64,000 nt of DNA from Oscillospiraceae bacterium (GTDB lineage Bacteria > Bacillota > Clostridia > Oscillospirales > Oscillospiraceae). The position numbers and the translations under genes were made by a program. The notes beneath the pieces are model-generated. The model was not told where the DNA came from. It was given only the letters and a program-made list of their open reading frames with translations, and did not search any database. Below are positions 35,903-44,836 of the stretch, piece by piece; the stretch's first letter is position 1, and the number at the start of each line of letters is the position of its first letter. The DNA lies in contig JAFWGE010000026.1 of the NCBI GenBank assembly GCA_017512485.1, forward strand, positions 1 to 64,000, written 5' to 3'.

Positions 35903-36784
35903 TCAAAGCAACTCCAGAAAGCGCTTCAGAGCCGGGTTTCCGTTTATCTCTTTCCATACGAAAAAGACTTGTATCCCGGTGTCAAAACCGGACAGTTCTA
36001 TGTGGCGCATGTCCGGATAGAGTTCCATGGCGGACGATTTTCCCATAAGCCGGACTCCGAGGCCGGCCCTCAGCTGGAACATCAGGGTCTCGTCGTTGTT
36101 GAACGTAACTATGTTGGTGCGTTTCTCGGAAAGAAGGCGGGTAAGTCTTCCGTGGGCTTCCGCCACGGATTCGCTGTAGCCGGTCTTTATGGGCCCGAAT
36201 TCCAGTATCTTTTCCTGCACGAGGTCGTCGGCGGAGATGCTGCTTCTGTCGGAAAGGGCGTGATTCGCGGACACGACTGCGCAGAACGGTTCCTGCGCTA
36301 TTACGCGTACGCTGAATCCCTGCCTGTTCCATGAATCAGCGCTGTCAACCACAAGTCCGGCATCGGCCAGGCCGCTCTCCAGGGCTTTTGATACACCGAT
36401 GGGGGAGTGGGTATAGATCTGGACGATGTCTTCCGGATAGAGGGTCGAATAACTCCTGTATGCGGACAGGAACGCAGGGCTGAATGCGGCCATGCGGAAA
36501 ATATTAAGAGTATATCCGGAGCGCTCCACAAGCTGGGACAGGTCACTTTTAAGCTGGGATATCTCCTGAATAAGGTCTTTGCCCCTCTCTACCAGAAGTT
36601 CCCCGCACTTTGTGAGCTCCACCGACTGGTTTGAGCGGTTCAGGAGTTTGACTCCGAGGCTCTCTTCGAGATATACCACGCTTTTGCTGACGGTAGAGGT
36701 GCTCAGAAACAGCTTGTTGGCCGCTTTTGTAAAACTCTTCTGATCTGCGACGATCAGGAATCTCTCCAAATATAATGTATCCAT
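35903..36784 (-). CDS. LysR-family transcriptional regulator
   Basis: The 293-residue protein has an N-terminal winged helix-turn-helix (YLERFLIVADQKSFTKAANKL, then STSTVSKSVVYLEE, about 3-62) and a C-terminal periplasmic-binding-like effector domain, as in LysR-type regulators. ATG 36784 aligns with the family start; the frame stays open to 36868 without a good site. It diverges from the peptide ABC transporter operon, which is the usual place for the target of such a regulator, so control of that operon is likely. The effector is unknown. Confidence 0.9.
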   Translation of the reverse strand: MDTLYLERFLIVADQKSFTKAANKLFLSTSTVSKSVVYLEESLGVKLLNRSNQSVELTKCGELLVERGKDLIQEISQLKSDLSQLVERSGYTLNIFRMAAFSPAFLSAYRSYSTLYPEDIVQIYTHSPIGVSKALESGLADAGLVVDSADSWNRQGFSVRVIAQEPFCAVVSANHALSDRSSISADDLVQEKILEFGPIKTGYSESVAEAHGRLTRLLSEKRTNIVTFNNDETLMFQLRAGLGVRLMGKSSAMELYPDMRHIELSGFDTGIQVFFVWKEINGNPALKRFLELL

Positions 36785-36870
36785 ACGGGAGACCGTCCTT
36801 TTCAGTAACTGATGCAGGCCTGGAACCGATGCGCTGACTCCGTATAAATGCAGCCGCACACCGGGCAACC

Positions 36871-36899
36871 ATTATATCACACATACTTAGGCAGTACAA
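36871..36899 (-). promoter_or_regulatory. Promoter of the LysR-type regulator gene
   Basis: On the minus strand TTGTAC (36899-36894), 17 bases, TATAAT (36876-36871). Confidence 0.65.
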
Positions 36900-36980
36900 T
36901 ATCATAATACTGCGGAGCATCGGGGGCGGCTGGGTACGGCTGAAATGGACAACCGAACGTGAAGCTGTTAATAGTTACAA

Positions 36981-37004
36981 CTCACAACGACAAAATTTGT
37001 TGAG
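36981..37004. promoter_or_regulatory. Candidate LysR-type operator
   Basis: CTCACAAC-gacaaaattt-GTTGAG is an imperfect inverted repeat containing the perfect palindrome ACAAAATTTGT. It lies between the regulator promoter and the transporter promoter, 46 bases upstream of the latter's -35 box, as expected for a LysR recognition site. Confidence 0.4.
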
Positions 37005-37049
37005 ATTTAACTTTTTCCTTTTGACGAAAGCATGTTCGCAAATTTGCAA

Positions 37050-37078
37050 TTCACAAAAAGGGTATAGTTTGTTAAAAT
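37050..37078 (+). promoter_or_regulatory. Promoter of the peptide transporter operon
   Basis: TTCACA at 37050-37055, 17 bases, TAAAAT at 37073-37078. If used, it gives a 5' leader of about 570 bases before dppB. Confidence 0.5.
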
Positions 37079-37655
37079 AGCATATACTTTATGCCCCATA
37101 GGACCACTTTAGCTATCAATATCACGATAACGGATCGCTATCACCATGTTTTCCGTATATCAATGAAGAGATATCAAAGATATCAAAGTGGGCCCGGACC
37201 CCGGTGGCAGACGGATCCGGTATCCGGAGCCGGGGAAGGGCGTGGCACCTGCTACCGCAGAAATCGGGGCGGGGAACCAATAATCCAATCCATAATCCCG
37301 TATTTGACCGGTCTACCGGGTCTTGGAAGATACGAGCAGACGAAAGACAGGGGAGACGGTAAAATAATCAGCGAATACTTTTTTATGGGAGGATATTGAT
37401 GGGAGGCCTGCGATGAAGTAACACAGTATTCCAGGACGTCCGCTGTCAGGTTGTGCCAGACGCTCATGCTGGAGAAATGGCCGTAAGCGCGCCGACCAAC
37501 GGAGCGGACAAAGCGTTCGAACAATTATCTCAGCGCGACGTCGGAGGAATGCTCCGGCAACCCGTACCGCAAAATGCGGCGTACGCATTTCAGGCGATAT
37601 GCGGTCACGGGAAAGCGTATGCCGCGAAAAAATCCAGAAGCAAGGAGAGTTGTAT

Positions 37656-38636
37656 ATGCTGAAATACACCATCAAGCGTATAATCTTGATACCGTTTATG
37701 CTGCTGGTTATCGCGCTTCTGATCTTCCTTTTCCTCAGCCTGTCAAAGGCTGACGCGATAACCCAGATGCTTCCGACACAGTACACGCCGGAAGATTACT
37801 ACAATCTGCAGCATGAACTCGGACTCGACAAACCGGTAGTCGTACAGTACCTCAACTGGGTGTGGGGTATCATCTCAAAGGGCGATTTCGGAATGTCATA
37901 TAAGACCAGGGGTCCGGTATGGACGGAGATCGGATACCGTATCCCCACCACGCTGAAATTTGCTATCGTAACAACGATCTGCACACTGCTGATAGGCGTC
38001 CCGCTGGGTGTTCTGTGCGCGGTAAAGCAGTACACCCTGGTGGATGATATCACAAACGTTATCTGTAAGATCGTCGGTTCAATACCGGGTTTCTGGCTGG
38101 CGCTGGTCTTGCTGCTGACGTTCTCCCTTAAACTCAAATGGCTGCCGACATACGGTCTGACGTCATTCAAGCACTGGATCTTGCCTGTCGTAACTTCGGT
38201 GCTGCCCGGTTCGGCCTACTACATGAGGCAGGTCCGCAGCTCCATGCTTGACTGTATCCGTAAGGACTATGTGCGTACCGCTCGAAGCAAGGGCGCAACG
38301 GAGCGTACTGTTATTTACCGTGACGCGCTTCGTAACGCACTCCTTCCGATGATAACCATCACCGGATCGGTATTTGCCCTCCAGATGGGCGGATCGGTCG
38401 TCATAGAGAACGTTTTCGCCCTTCCCGGAGTCGGCTCCAAGATAGTTGAGGCAATCAACTCCAAGGATATCCCGATGATAATGGCGTCATCCATGATGCT
38501 GGCTATTATCTGCTGCCTGATGATGCTTATCATCGACCTCTCCTATGCACTCGTAGACCCGAGGATCAAAGCGACGTTCGTGTCTGCCAAGAGAAGCAAA
38601 AAGACAGACAAAGAAAAAGAGAAGGAGGCGGCATAA
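37656..38636 (+). CDS. Peptide ABC transporter permease (DppB/OppB type)
   Basis: The 326-residue inner-membrane permease has six membrane segments. Its N-terminus (IKRIILIPFMLLVIALLIFL) and the long loop with LGLDKPVVVQYLNW are typical of DppB/OppB. The EAA loop that docks with the ATPases is at RTARSKGATERTVIYRDALRN. AAGGAG nine bases upstream supports ATG 37656. First gene of a four-gene operon; partner is the next permease. No binding-protein gene is present. Confidence 0.93.
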   Translation: MLKYTIKRIILIPFMLLVIALLIFLFLSLSKADAITQMLPTQYTPEDYYNLQHELGLDKPVVVQYLNWVWGIISKGDFGMSYKTRGPVWTEIGYRIPTTLKFAIVTTICTLLIGVPLGVLCAVKQYTLVDDITNVICKIVGSIPGFWLALVLLLTFSLKLKWLPTYGLTSFKHWILPVVTSVLPGSAYYMRQVRSSMLDCIRKDYVRTARSKGATERTVIYRDALRNALLPMITITGSVFALQMGGSVVIENVFALPGVGSKIVEAINSKDIPMIMASSMMLAIICCLMMLIIDLSYALVDPRIKATFVSAKRSKKTDKEKEKEAA

Positions 38637-38638
38637 CA

Positions 38639-39553
38639 ATGGCTAACGTTTCGGCAGCTGCAAATACTCCGACAAAAGCAAAAAAAGTAAAAAAGAACAG
38701 CCAGGGAGCAGAGGTATGGAGCCGCCTGAAAAACCGTAAACTGGCGATGATCGCTTTGGCTGGCATCCTGCTCGTATGTTTTATCGCTCTTATTTCCGAC
38801 ATCGTATACCCCTATCAAAAATGGGCCATTGAGCAGGTCGCTTCCAACAAACTGCTTCAGCCCTTCAAAGACGGGTCTCATTGGCTGGGCTGCGACCATC
38901 TGGGGCGCGATATGGCCGCCCGTATCTTCCACGGCAGCCGCGTGGCTCTCCTTATCGGTGTGGGGAGCACACTGATATCTCTGTTTATCGGATCCGTTCT
39001 GGCATGTATCTGCGCGCTTTACGGCGGACTTGCCGATATGATCATCATGCGTATCATGGACATACTCAGTTCCGTGCCTGGCATCATAATAAGCCTCGCC
39101 ATCTGCTCCGGCCTCGGCAATGGCATCTGGCAGCTGATGACGGCAATAACTATTAGCGGCGTGTCTTACCATACGAGAATGATTCGAAGCTATTCCCTGT
39201 CCGTGGCTCAGATGGAATACGTCGAGTCCTCCACGGCTCTCGGAGGAACCCCGACCCATATCATGTTCAAGCACCTGTTCCCCAACATCATCAGTATCAT
39301 CATCATTCAGTGCGCCGGCAACGTTTCCGGCAATATCCTGCAGGTTGCTACCCTCAGCTTCATAGGCCTCGGCATCAAGCCGCCCCGTCCCGAGTGGGGC
39401 TCCATGCTCAATGAAGGTCTTACTTACATGATGCGTTCCCCGTTCATGGTCTGGGTGCCCGGTATAGCTCTGGTGTTCACGTCGCTGATGATCAACACTT
39501 TCGGCGACTGCCTCAGAGACGCGTTTGACCCGCAGCTCAAGGGCAAAGCATAA
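38639..39553 (+). CDS. Peptide ABC transporter permease (DppC/OppC type)
   Basis: The 304-residue permease has a Lys-rich cytosolic N-terminus, a first membrane helix at about 37-57, then HWLGCDHLGRDMAARIFHGSR, the family's signature before the core, and an EAA loop ESSTALGGTPTHIMFKHLFPN. It pairs with the DppB-type subunit. The gene begins two bases after the previous stop, with AAGGAGG inside the upstream gene's end. Confidence 0.93.
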   Translation: MANVSAAANTPTKAKKVKKNSQGAEVWSRLKNRKLAMIALAGILLVCFIALISDIVYPYQKWAIEQVASNKLLQPFKDGSHWLGCDHLGRDMAARIFHGSRVALLIGVGSTLISLFIGSVLACICALYGGLADMIIMRIMDILSSVPGIIISLAICSGLGNGIWQLMTAITISGVSYHTRMIRSYSLSVAQMEYVESSTALGGTPTHIMFKHLFPNIISIIIIQCAGNVSGNILQVATLSFIGLGIKPPRPEWGSMLNEGLTYMMRSPFMVWVPGIALVFTSLMINTFGDCLRDAFDPQLKGKA

Positions 39554-39565
39554 GGAGGGAAAAAA

Positions 39566-40549
39566 ATGGGTGAAACACTTCTTGAACTGAAAGACCTCAG
39601 CGTCAGATATACCACAGACGGCGTTATTTCCCGCGCTGTCAACCATGTCAATCTCAAGCTCGATAAGGGCGAGATCCTGGGACTCGTCGGAGAGACGGGC
39701 GCAGGCAAAACCACCACGGCTCTGAGCCTGCTGAAGCTGCTGCCTAAGTACACCTCCGAGGTGGATGGAGAGATACTCTTCGAGGGCAAGGATATTAACA
39801 AGATGGATGACAAGGAGATCCGCAATATCCGCGGCAGTAAGATCTCCATGATATTCCAGGACCCCATGACGAGCCTCAACCCCGTGTTCCGTGTGGGCGA
39901 GCAGATCGCGGACGTTATCAAGATCCATAATGAAGGCATCTCCCTGCATGAAGTCGAGGACCGCGTGGACAACATCCTCACCATGGTCGGTATTCCCCCG
40001 TCAAGGAAGAGAGAGTACCCCCACCAGTTCTCCGGCGGAATGAAGCAGAGGATCATGATAGCCATAGCCATAGCCTGTAACCCCGATCTTCTGTTGGCCG
40101 ACGAGCCCACCACGGCTCTGGACGTTACTATCCAGGCCCAGGTCATCAAGATGATGAGGAACCTGCAGAAGGAGCTTAAGTCCTCTGTTATCCTTATCAC
40201 CCACGACCTAGGAATAGTTGCAAACTTCTGCGATAAGGTCGCCATAATGTACGCCGGAGAGATTATCGAATACGGCACTCTGGAGGAACTGTTCGACAAG
40301 AGCAAGCCTCACCATCCCTACACCGAGGGCCTGTTCGGTTCCATACCGAACATTCAGGAGAAGACCAGCCGACTCAAACCTATCTTTGGTCTTACCCCGA
40401 ACCCGGCGGAGCTGCCTGAGGGCTGCCATTTCCATCCGCGCTGTGAGAAGTGCATGGAGGTCTGTAAGTCCGGCGAGGTTCCGACGTACCGTAACGGCGA
40501 TTACAGGTGCCAGTGTCATCTGTTTGCTGGAAAGGAGGCTGCAGTATGA
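39566..40549 (+). CDS. Peptide ABC transporter ATPase (DppD/OppD type)
   Basis: The 327-residue ATPase has Walker A GETGAGKTT, the Q loop IFQDPMTSLNP, signature FSGGMKQR, Walker B LLADEPTTALD and a switch His in THD. The C-terminal oligopeptide extension carries the CHFHPRCEKC motif, whose Cys residues bind a 4Fe-4S cluster in some relatives. AAGGAGGG precedes ATG 39566. It forms a heterodimer with the next gene's product on the membrane side of the permeases. Confidence 0.93.
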   Translation: MGETLLELKDLSVRYTTDGVISRAVNHVNLKLDKGEILGLVGETGAGKTTTALSLLKLLPKYTSEVDGEILFEGKDINKMDDKEIRNIRGSKISMIFQDPMTSLNPVFRVGEQIADVIKIHNEGISLHEVEDRVDNILTMVGIPPSRKREYPHQFSGGMKQRIMIAIAIACNPDLLLADEPTTALDVTIQAQVIKMMRNLQKELKSSVILITHDLGIVANFCDKVAIMYAGEIIEYGTLEELFDKSKPHHPYTEGLFGSIPNIQEKTSRLKPIFGLTPNPAELPEGCHFHPRCEKCMEVCKSGEVPTYRNGDYRCQCHLFAGKEAAV

Positions 40550-41502
40550 GCGAGACTCCGCTGCTTGAAACAATCCATCTTAAAAAGTACTTCGATACTC
40601 CCGCAGGACCGCTGCACGCGGTGGACGACGTCAACATCAAGCTGTATAAGGGTAAAACTCTCGGCGTCGTCGGTGAGTCAGGATGCGGAAAGTCCACCCT
40701 GGGACGTACCGTACTGAAACTCCTTGAGTCTACAGACGGTCAGATAATCTACAACGGCGAGGACATCACGTTCAAAAAGAAGAAAGAGATGCTCCCCCTG
40801 CGCCGTCAGATGCAGATCATCTTCCAGGACCCGTTCTCTTCACTCGACCCGAAGATGACGGTGGCCGACATCATAGAGGAGCCCCTCAAGATCCACAAGC
40901 TTTTCAAGACCAAGGAAGAGCGTCAGGCCAGAGTCGTGGAACTCATGTCGCTGGTCGGACTGGACGAGAGGTACGTTAACACTTACCCCCACGAGTTGGA
41001 CGGTGGACGCCGCCAGAGGATCGGCGTCGCCAGGGCTTTGGCCCTGAATCCTGAGTTCATCGTCTGCGATGAGCCGGTATCCGCTCTGGACGTTTCCATT
41101 CAGGCTCAGATACTGAACCTGATGATGGACCTTAAGGATCAGCTTGGCCTTACATACATCTTTATTACCCACGACCTCTCCGTCGTCAAGCACATCTCCG
41201 ACGACATCATGGTCCTCTATCTGGGCAAGATGGCTGAGATGGCGCCCTCGGACATGCTGTTCGACAACCCGCTGCATCCTTATACGAAGGCCCTTCTTAC
41301 AGCCATTCCTATCCCTGACATCTCCTATAAGGGCAAAGAGGCAGAGGTCATGAAGGGTGAGGTCACCTCCCCCATCAATCCTCCTCCCGGATGCCGTTTC
41401 GCGGCACGCTGCCCCTTCGCGAAAGAGGAGTGCCGTTCGGTAACTCCGGAATTCAGAGAGGTCGAGCCCAACCACTTTGTGGCCTGCCACATAGTGAAGT
41501 AA
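40546..41502 (+). CDS. Peptide ABC transporter ATPase (DppF/OppF type)
   Basis: The 318-residue ATPase has Walker A GESGCGKST, the Q loop IFQDPFSSLDP, Walker B FIVCDEPVSALD and a C-terminal CRFAARCPFAKEEC extension. The signature reads LDGGRRQR rather than LSGGQ, a variant seen in some clostridial OppF proteins. ATG 40546 overlaps the dppD stop (ATGA), so translation is coupled; AAAGGAGG is just upstream. The longer frame from 40507 is not needed. Confidence 0.92.
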   Translation: MSETPLLETIHLKKYFDTPAGPLHAVDDVNIKLYKGKTLGVVGESGCGKSTLGRTVLKLLESTDGQIIYNGEDITFKKKKEMLPLRRQMQIIFQDPFSSLDPKMTVADIIEEPLKIHKLFKTKEERQARVVELMSLVGLDERYVNTYPHELDGGRRQRIGVARALALNPEFIVCDEPVSALDVSIQAQILNLMMDLKDQLGLTYIFITHDLSVVKHISDDIMVLYLGKMAEMAPSDMLFDNPLHPYTKALLTAIPIPDISYKGKEAEVMKGEVTSPINPPPGCRFAARCPFAKEECRSVTPEFREVEPNHFVACHIVK

Positions 41503-41538
41503 GGGCCGGGATCCGGATAACAAGGCATTACGAATCGA

Positions 41539-41568
41539 TTAAAAGGGCAGCTGCGGCTGCCCTTTTAA
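41539..41568 (+). terminator. Terminator of the peptide transporter operon
   Basis: TTAAAAGGGCAGC and GCTGCCCTTTTAA pair perfectly over 13 bp with a TGCG loop, followed by TTTT. Confidence 0.88.
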
Positions 41569-41712
41569 TTTTCCTGTCATGTATGATATGCAGCGCCCGG
41601 ACGATCGTGCCGGGAAGTTCATGTATGCGAAAGACACAGATGGCAGGCTGTATGGACGAGGCGTAAGACATATGCTCACCGCAGACAGCATTATAATAAT
41701 GATATAATAAAT

Positions 41713-41750
41713 AACCGGAGGTCGCTCAGAAGTGTGAGCGACCTCCGGTT
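41713..41750 (-). terminator. Hairpin ending the 41809 oxidoreductase gene
   Basis: AACCGGAGGTCGCTC and GAGCGACCTCCGGTT form a perfect 15-bp stem with an eight-base loop. The minus-strand continuation ATTTATTATAT is only partly T-rich. Confidence 0.7.
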
Positions 41751-41808
41751 ATAAATATTTATGAGAGCTGAATATCGTACGCCGCGGGATCAGCCGCCGG
41801 CACGGGGT

Positions 41809-43755
41809 TCATCGGAAGTACCTCCCGATATCCCTGGCGGCCTGGAAACCCGCTGAAGTGGCAGCCTGGATATTGTTGGGGACAAGGCAGTCGCCGATCT
41901 GATGGAACTCGCCCGCGCACTCTCCCAGAGCGGCCGCCTCCTGCCGGAGAGGCTTCATCCCGGTGGCGTATATAACAGTATCTGCCCGGAACAGGCGCTG
42001 TTCCCCGTCTTTTTCGCCTGCGACGCCGTCTTTTTCTATTTTCAGGGCCTTTGTTGAAAGCTCTATGGCCACTTTTCTCCTGCGGAGTTCATAGAAAAGC
42101 CCGCGGCCGTGGAGGAAGTTCTCGCCGAAATTAAGTTCCGGCAGCATCTCAAGAACGGTGACGTCCTTTCCGTTCATGTCCAGATATAGGGCCAGTTCAG
42201 AACCTACAAGACCGCCTCCGAGAATGACGACCTTATTTCCTACTTTGTCGATGTTCATATACGCTTCCTCAGCGCTCATGACGTTTTCTCCGCCAATACC
42301 GGGAATGGGGGGAACGCTCTGCACAGCGCCTATGGCGGCGATGATCACGTCAGCACCGATGGAACTGGCGTATTCCGGAGTGACCTCTGTGTTGAGCCTG
42401 ACGTCTACTCCCGTCCGTGCGAGCTCCCTCTCCTGATACGCTATGTGGTCCTTGAGCCTGGATTTGAACGGGACCTTTTCCTCACAGAGCAGAACTCCGC
42501 CCAGCCTGTCGCTCTTTTCACAGAGGATCACCTGATGGCCGCGCTCCGCGGCGGTGATAGCGGCCTGCATCCCGCCCATTCCACCGCCTGCCACGAGGAC
42601 CTTTTTGGGCACGGGTTTTTCATTGTCGTAGAGAATCTCTGTTTCATTGCTGGTGACCGGGTTTATGGCGCATGAGAAGAAACCGTGGTTTATCAGGGTG
42701 GAGAAACAGCTCAGACACCGCATGCATTTTCTGATATCTTCGTCACGCCCCTCCCTGGCTTTCCTGGGAAAGAACGGGTCGCATATGTATTCCCTCGCTC
42801 CCTCGACTATGTCCGCCTGCCCGGAAGCGATTATCTCCTCCATCATGGCCGGTTCTACAAGGGCGCCCACAGTTGCCACGGGGGTGGAAACGTGCTTTTT
42901 GATGGCAGCGGCGTATTTTACGTTGCATCCCTCCTCCAGGAACATGGTAGGATGGGTTATATAGAAAGATTCGTCGTCCTCGTGACTTCCGGTAGAGACG
43001 TGGATAATATCTACTTTGCCGTCCAGGGCTTTGGCAATTTTTATGCCCTCCTGAATATCATAGCCAGTTTCGGTGCACTCCGTTCCGCTCATGCGGAACT
43101 CCACGGGAAAGTCCCGGCCGCACTGCTTCTTGATCTCGGCAACTATCGCCAGAGGGAGGCGCATCCTGTTTTCAAAGCTTCCGCCCCACTCATCCTTCCT
43201 CTTGTTTACCTCAGGGGAGAGGAACTGGGATATCAGCCAGCCGTGGCCGCCGTGGACCAGGACCATGCCAAATCCGCTCTGCTTCAGCATGAGGGCGGCG
43301 CTGCCGAAGGCTTTGATGGTACGCTCAATGATCTCAGGGGGCATTTCTTTTGCTTCATAGCCGTAGCGGGTCATCATGTCAACACTGGAGTATGCCACAC
43401 CCTCACGGTCACGGGACATTTTCGCGGAGGCGCCGGGGTGCTGGAGCTCCATGACGGCCACGGCCCCGTGCCTGTATATGCTTCTGGCGAGGGCGCTGAA
43501 ATGAGGCTTGCCCATTGGGTCGTCAAGGTGCGTGTGGAAATAATTGCTCTGGCCGAATTTACTGTCAACTATGCCCTCGCCCACGCAAACGGATGCGCAG
43601 CCGCCCATGGCTTTCAATTCGTACAGGGTGCATATATCCGGGGTGGGAAAACCTTCGTACGTCATGTTCTGGGGGCCGGTTGGAGAGGCGAACAGTCTGT
43701 TGCGGAAAAACGTGTTTCCAATGGTGATCGGTTCAAACAGATGCGGATATTTCAT
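41809..43755 (-). CDS. Second Fe-S flavin NAD(P)H oxidoreductase (OYE/enoate reductase type)
   Basis: The 648-residue protein is a paralogue of the one at 26468-28480, with the same three parts: OYE-type FMN barrel (about 1-340, with VHGGHGWLISQFLSPEVN and WGGSFENR), 4Fe-4S loop CMRCLSC then SCAINP, and FAD/NAD(P)H region with VAGGGMGGMQA and ILGGGLVGSEL. Likely role is reduction of an unsaturated acid, ketone or aromatic product using NAD(P)H; the substrate is unknown. ATG 43755 fits the family start MKYPHLFEPI; AAAAGGA touches it and AGGAAAGGAG lies farther upstream, so initiation is not well explained. It converges with the peptide transporter operon. Confidence 0.88.
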   Translation of the reverse strand: MKYPHLFEPITIGNTFFRNRLFASPTGPQNMTYEGFPTPDICTLYELKAMGGCASVCVGEGIVDSKFGQSNYFHTHLDDPMGKPHFSALARSIYRHGAVAVMELQHPGASAKMSRDREGVAYSSVDMMTRYGYEAKEMPPEIIERTIKAFGSAALMLKQSGFGMVLVHGGHGWLISQFLSPEVNKRKDEWGGSFENRMRLPLAIVAEIKKQCGRDFPVEFRMSGTECTETGYDIQEGIKIAKALDGKVDIIHVSTGSHEDDESFYITHPTMFLEEGCNVKYAAAIKKHVSTPVATVGALVEPAMMEEIIASGQADIVEGAREYICDPFFPRKAREGRDEDIRKCMRCLSCFSTLINHGFFSCAINPVTSNETEILYDNEKPVPKKVLVAGGGMGGMQAAITAAERGHQVILCEKSDRLGGVLLCEEKVPFKSRLKDHIAYQERELARTGVDVRLNTEVTPEYASSIGADVIIAAIGAVQSVPPIPGIGGENVMSAEEAYMNIDKVGNKVVILGGGLVGSELALYLDMNGKDVTVLEMLPELNFGENFLHGRGLFYELRRRKVAIELSTKALKIEKDGVAGEKDGEQRLFRADTVIYATGMKPLRQEAAALGECAGEFHQIGDCLVPNNIQAATSAGFQAARDIGRYFR

Positions 43756-43866
43756 TCCTTTTCGGGTCGCGCCCTTTCTCCTTTCCTGTTTTTGATTGAT
43801 TGTTTGATCATGATATTGATCCGGGCCGGTGTCCGGTGCTGACGACAATTTTATTTATATGTATTT

Positions 43867-43895
43867 ATAATAGCATTTTTTCCAGTAATACACAA
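43867..43895 (-). promoter_or_regulatory. Promoter of the 41809-43755 oxidoreductase gene
   Basis: On the minus strand TTGTGT (43895-43890), 17 bases, TATTAT (43872-43867). Confidence 0.5.
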
Positions 43896-43970
43896 TAACA
43901 GACTGAAATACAGATACATAAGACTGCGAGAGATCAAACAATAAATTACAATAAAATTTATATAAATAGC

Positions 43971-43998
43971 TTGACAAATTATATTGCTGTGCTATTAT
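43971..43998 (+). promoter_or_regulatory. Promoter of the ribbon-helix-helix gene (and probably clpB)
   Basis: Consensus TTGACA at 43971-43976, 16 bases, TATTAT at 43993-43998. Confidence 0.7.
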
Positions 43999-44069
43999 AT
44001 GATGGCGGTACAGAAAAGAGAGAAGATTACCGCGGTCATCGAATGCCGTAAAGGAGGCATGGCTGAAAT

Positions 44070-44723
44070 ATGAAAAGGACACTGTACAGCCTGATGCTGA
44101 ACGACGATGTGGTTCGGGAAATAGACAGGCAGGCGCACAGGATAGGGACCAACCGGTCAAACCTGGTCAATCAGATACTTGCCGAGTACGTCTCTGTTAT
44201 GACGCCGGAAAAGCGGATCAATGATATTTTCGGGGCTATCGAAGAACTGCTGAGGCCGGACAGGGACATAGTACCTTTTTTTGTGCCAAATCAGCAGACG
44301 ATGTCCCTGAAAAGCAGTCTGGAGTACAAATACAGGCCCACCGTTAAATACGAGGTCCAGATATACAGCGGCGATGGCTTGGCTATGGGTGAACTGTCGG
44401 TGATCTACAGGACACAGTCTTCCGCACTGATAACGGCGCTGACAGAGTTCTTCAGGCTTATAAAACAGATAGAGTCGCGCAGGCTGGCACCCCTGATGAA
44501 AGGAGCGGTAATTAAATACGCGCTGTACGAAGGACGGTTTGTGCGCAGCATACAGATGAACAGGGACAGGAATTATACCAGTGACGATATAGCCCAGGCG
44601 ATATCCGGGTATATCAAGTTTTTTGATACCATGCTGAAGGGATTCCTCAGCGGCAGGTATTCCCCGGAAGATGTGGACGCAAGGTATGAGGAGTATCTGG
44701 CGGGAGGAAACATCCTGCTTTGA
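44070..44723 (+). CDS. Ribbon-helix-helix domain protein of unknown function
   Basis: About 50 N-terminal residues read as a ribbon-helix-helix DNA-binding fold (a beta strand YSLMLNDDVV, a helix EIDRQAHRIG, then TNRSNLVNQILAEYV). The other ~165 residues form a domain I do not recognise; it contains a basic stretch and two likely helices at the end. AAAGGAGG lies 12 bases before ATG 44070. It is the gene directly upstream of clpB with no terminator between them, so it may regulate its own operon or another stress set. Total length 217 residues, much longer than a simple CopG/Arc protein. Confidence 0.6.
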   Translation: MKRTLYSLMLNDDVVREIDRQAHRIGTNRSNLVNQILAEYVSVMTPEKRINDIFGAIEELLRPDRDIVPFFVPNQQTMSLKSSLEYKYRPTVKYEVQIYSGDGLAMGELSVIYRTQSSALITALTEFFRLIKQIESRRLAPLMKGAVIKYALYEGRFVRSIQMNRDRNYTSDDIAQAISGYIKFFDTMLKGFLSGRYSPEDVDARYEEYLAGGNILL

Positions 44724-44836
44724 GCCCGGGCACTGTAAGCGGATGACCCTTTCGCGTCCGTCCGGCTGTGAAGCCGCGTTTGCGGTGACCGCCGGAGGGA
44801 CCAATAATTCAGGCCTATTGCGCCGGAGAGAATACG

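Larger units (their letters stand above)
36785..37655. other. 871-base region between regulator and transporter genes
   Basis: The first 300 bases hold the divergent promoters and the candidate operator. From 37079 to 37655 I see no convincing gene: the open frames lack family resemblance and ribosome binding sites. At 37386-37391 a GGGAGG site precedes a five-codon frame (ATG at 37398, stop TGA at 37413-37415), which could be a leader peptide or the debris of a lost gene. A direct repeat GATATCAAA (about 37170-37188) is present. No T-box AGGGTGG element was found. Confidence 0.4.
41503..41808. other. Intergenic region between convergent genes
   Basis: It contains the transporter-operon terminator (41539-41568) and a second hairpin (41713-41750) near the oxidoreductase gene; nothing else is supported between them. 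Confidence 0.55.
43756..44069. other. Divergent AT-rich promoter region
   Basis: Holds the reverse-strand promoter at 43867-43895 and the forward promoter at 43971-43998. No CIRCE element and no clear CtsR heptad repeat was recognised, although the forward gene precedes clpB. Confidence 0.5.

Noticed and set aside
37079..37655. T-box or riboswitch leader of the peptide transporter
   Set aside because: No T-box sequence (AGGGTGG), terminator/antiterminator pair before the start codon, or known riboswitch motif was recognised.
43850..44070. CtsR or CIRCE site for the clpB operon
   Set aside because: No GGTCAAA-type heptad pair and no TTAGCACTC arm was found.
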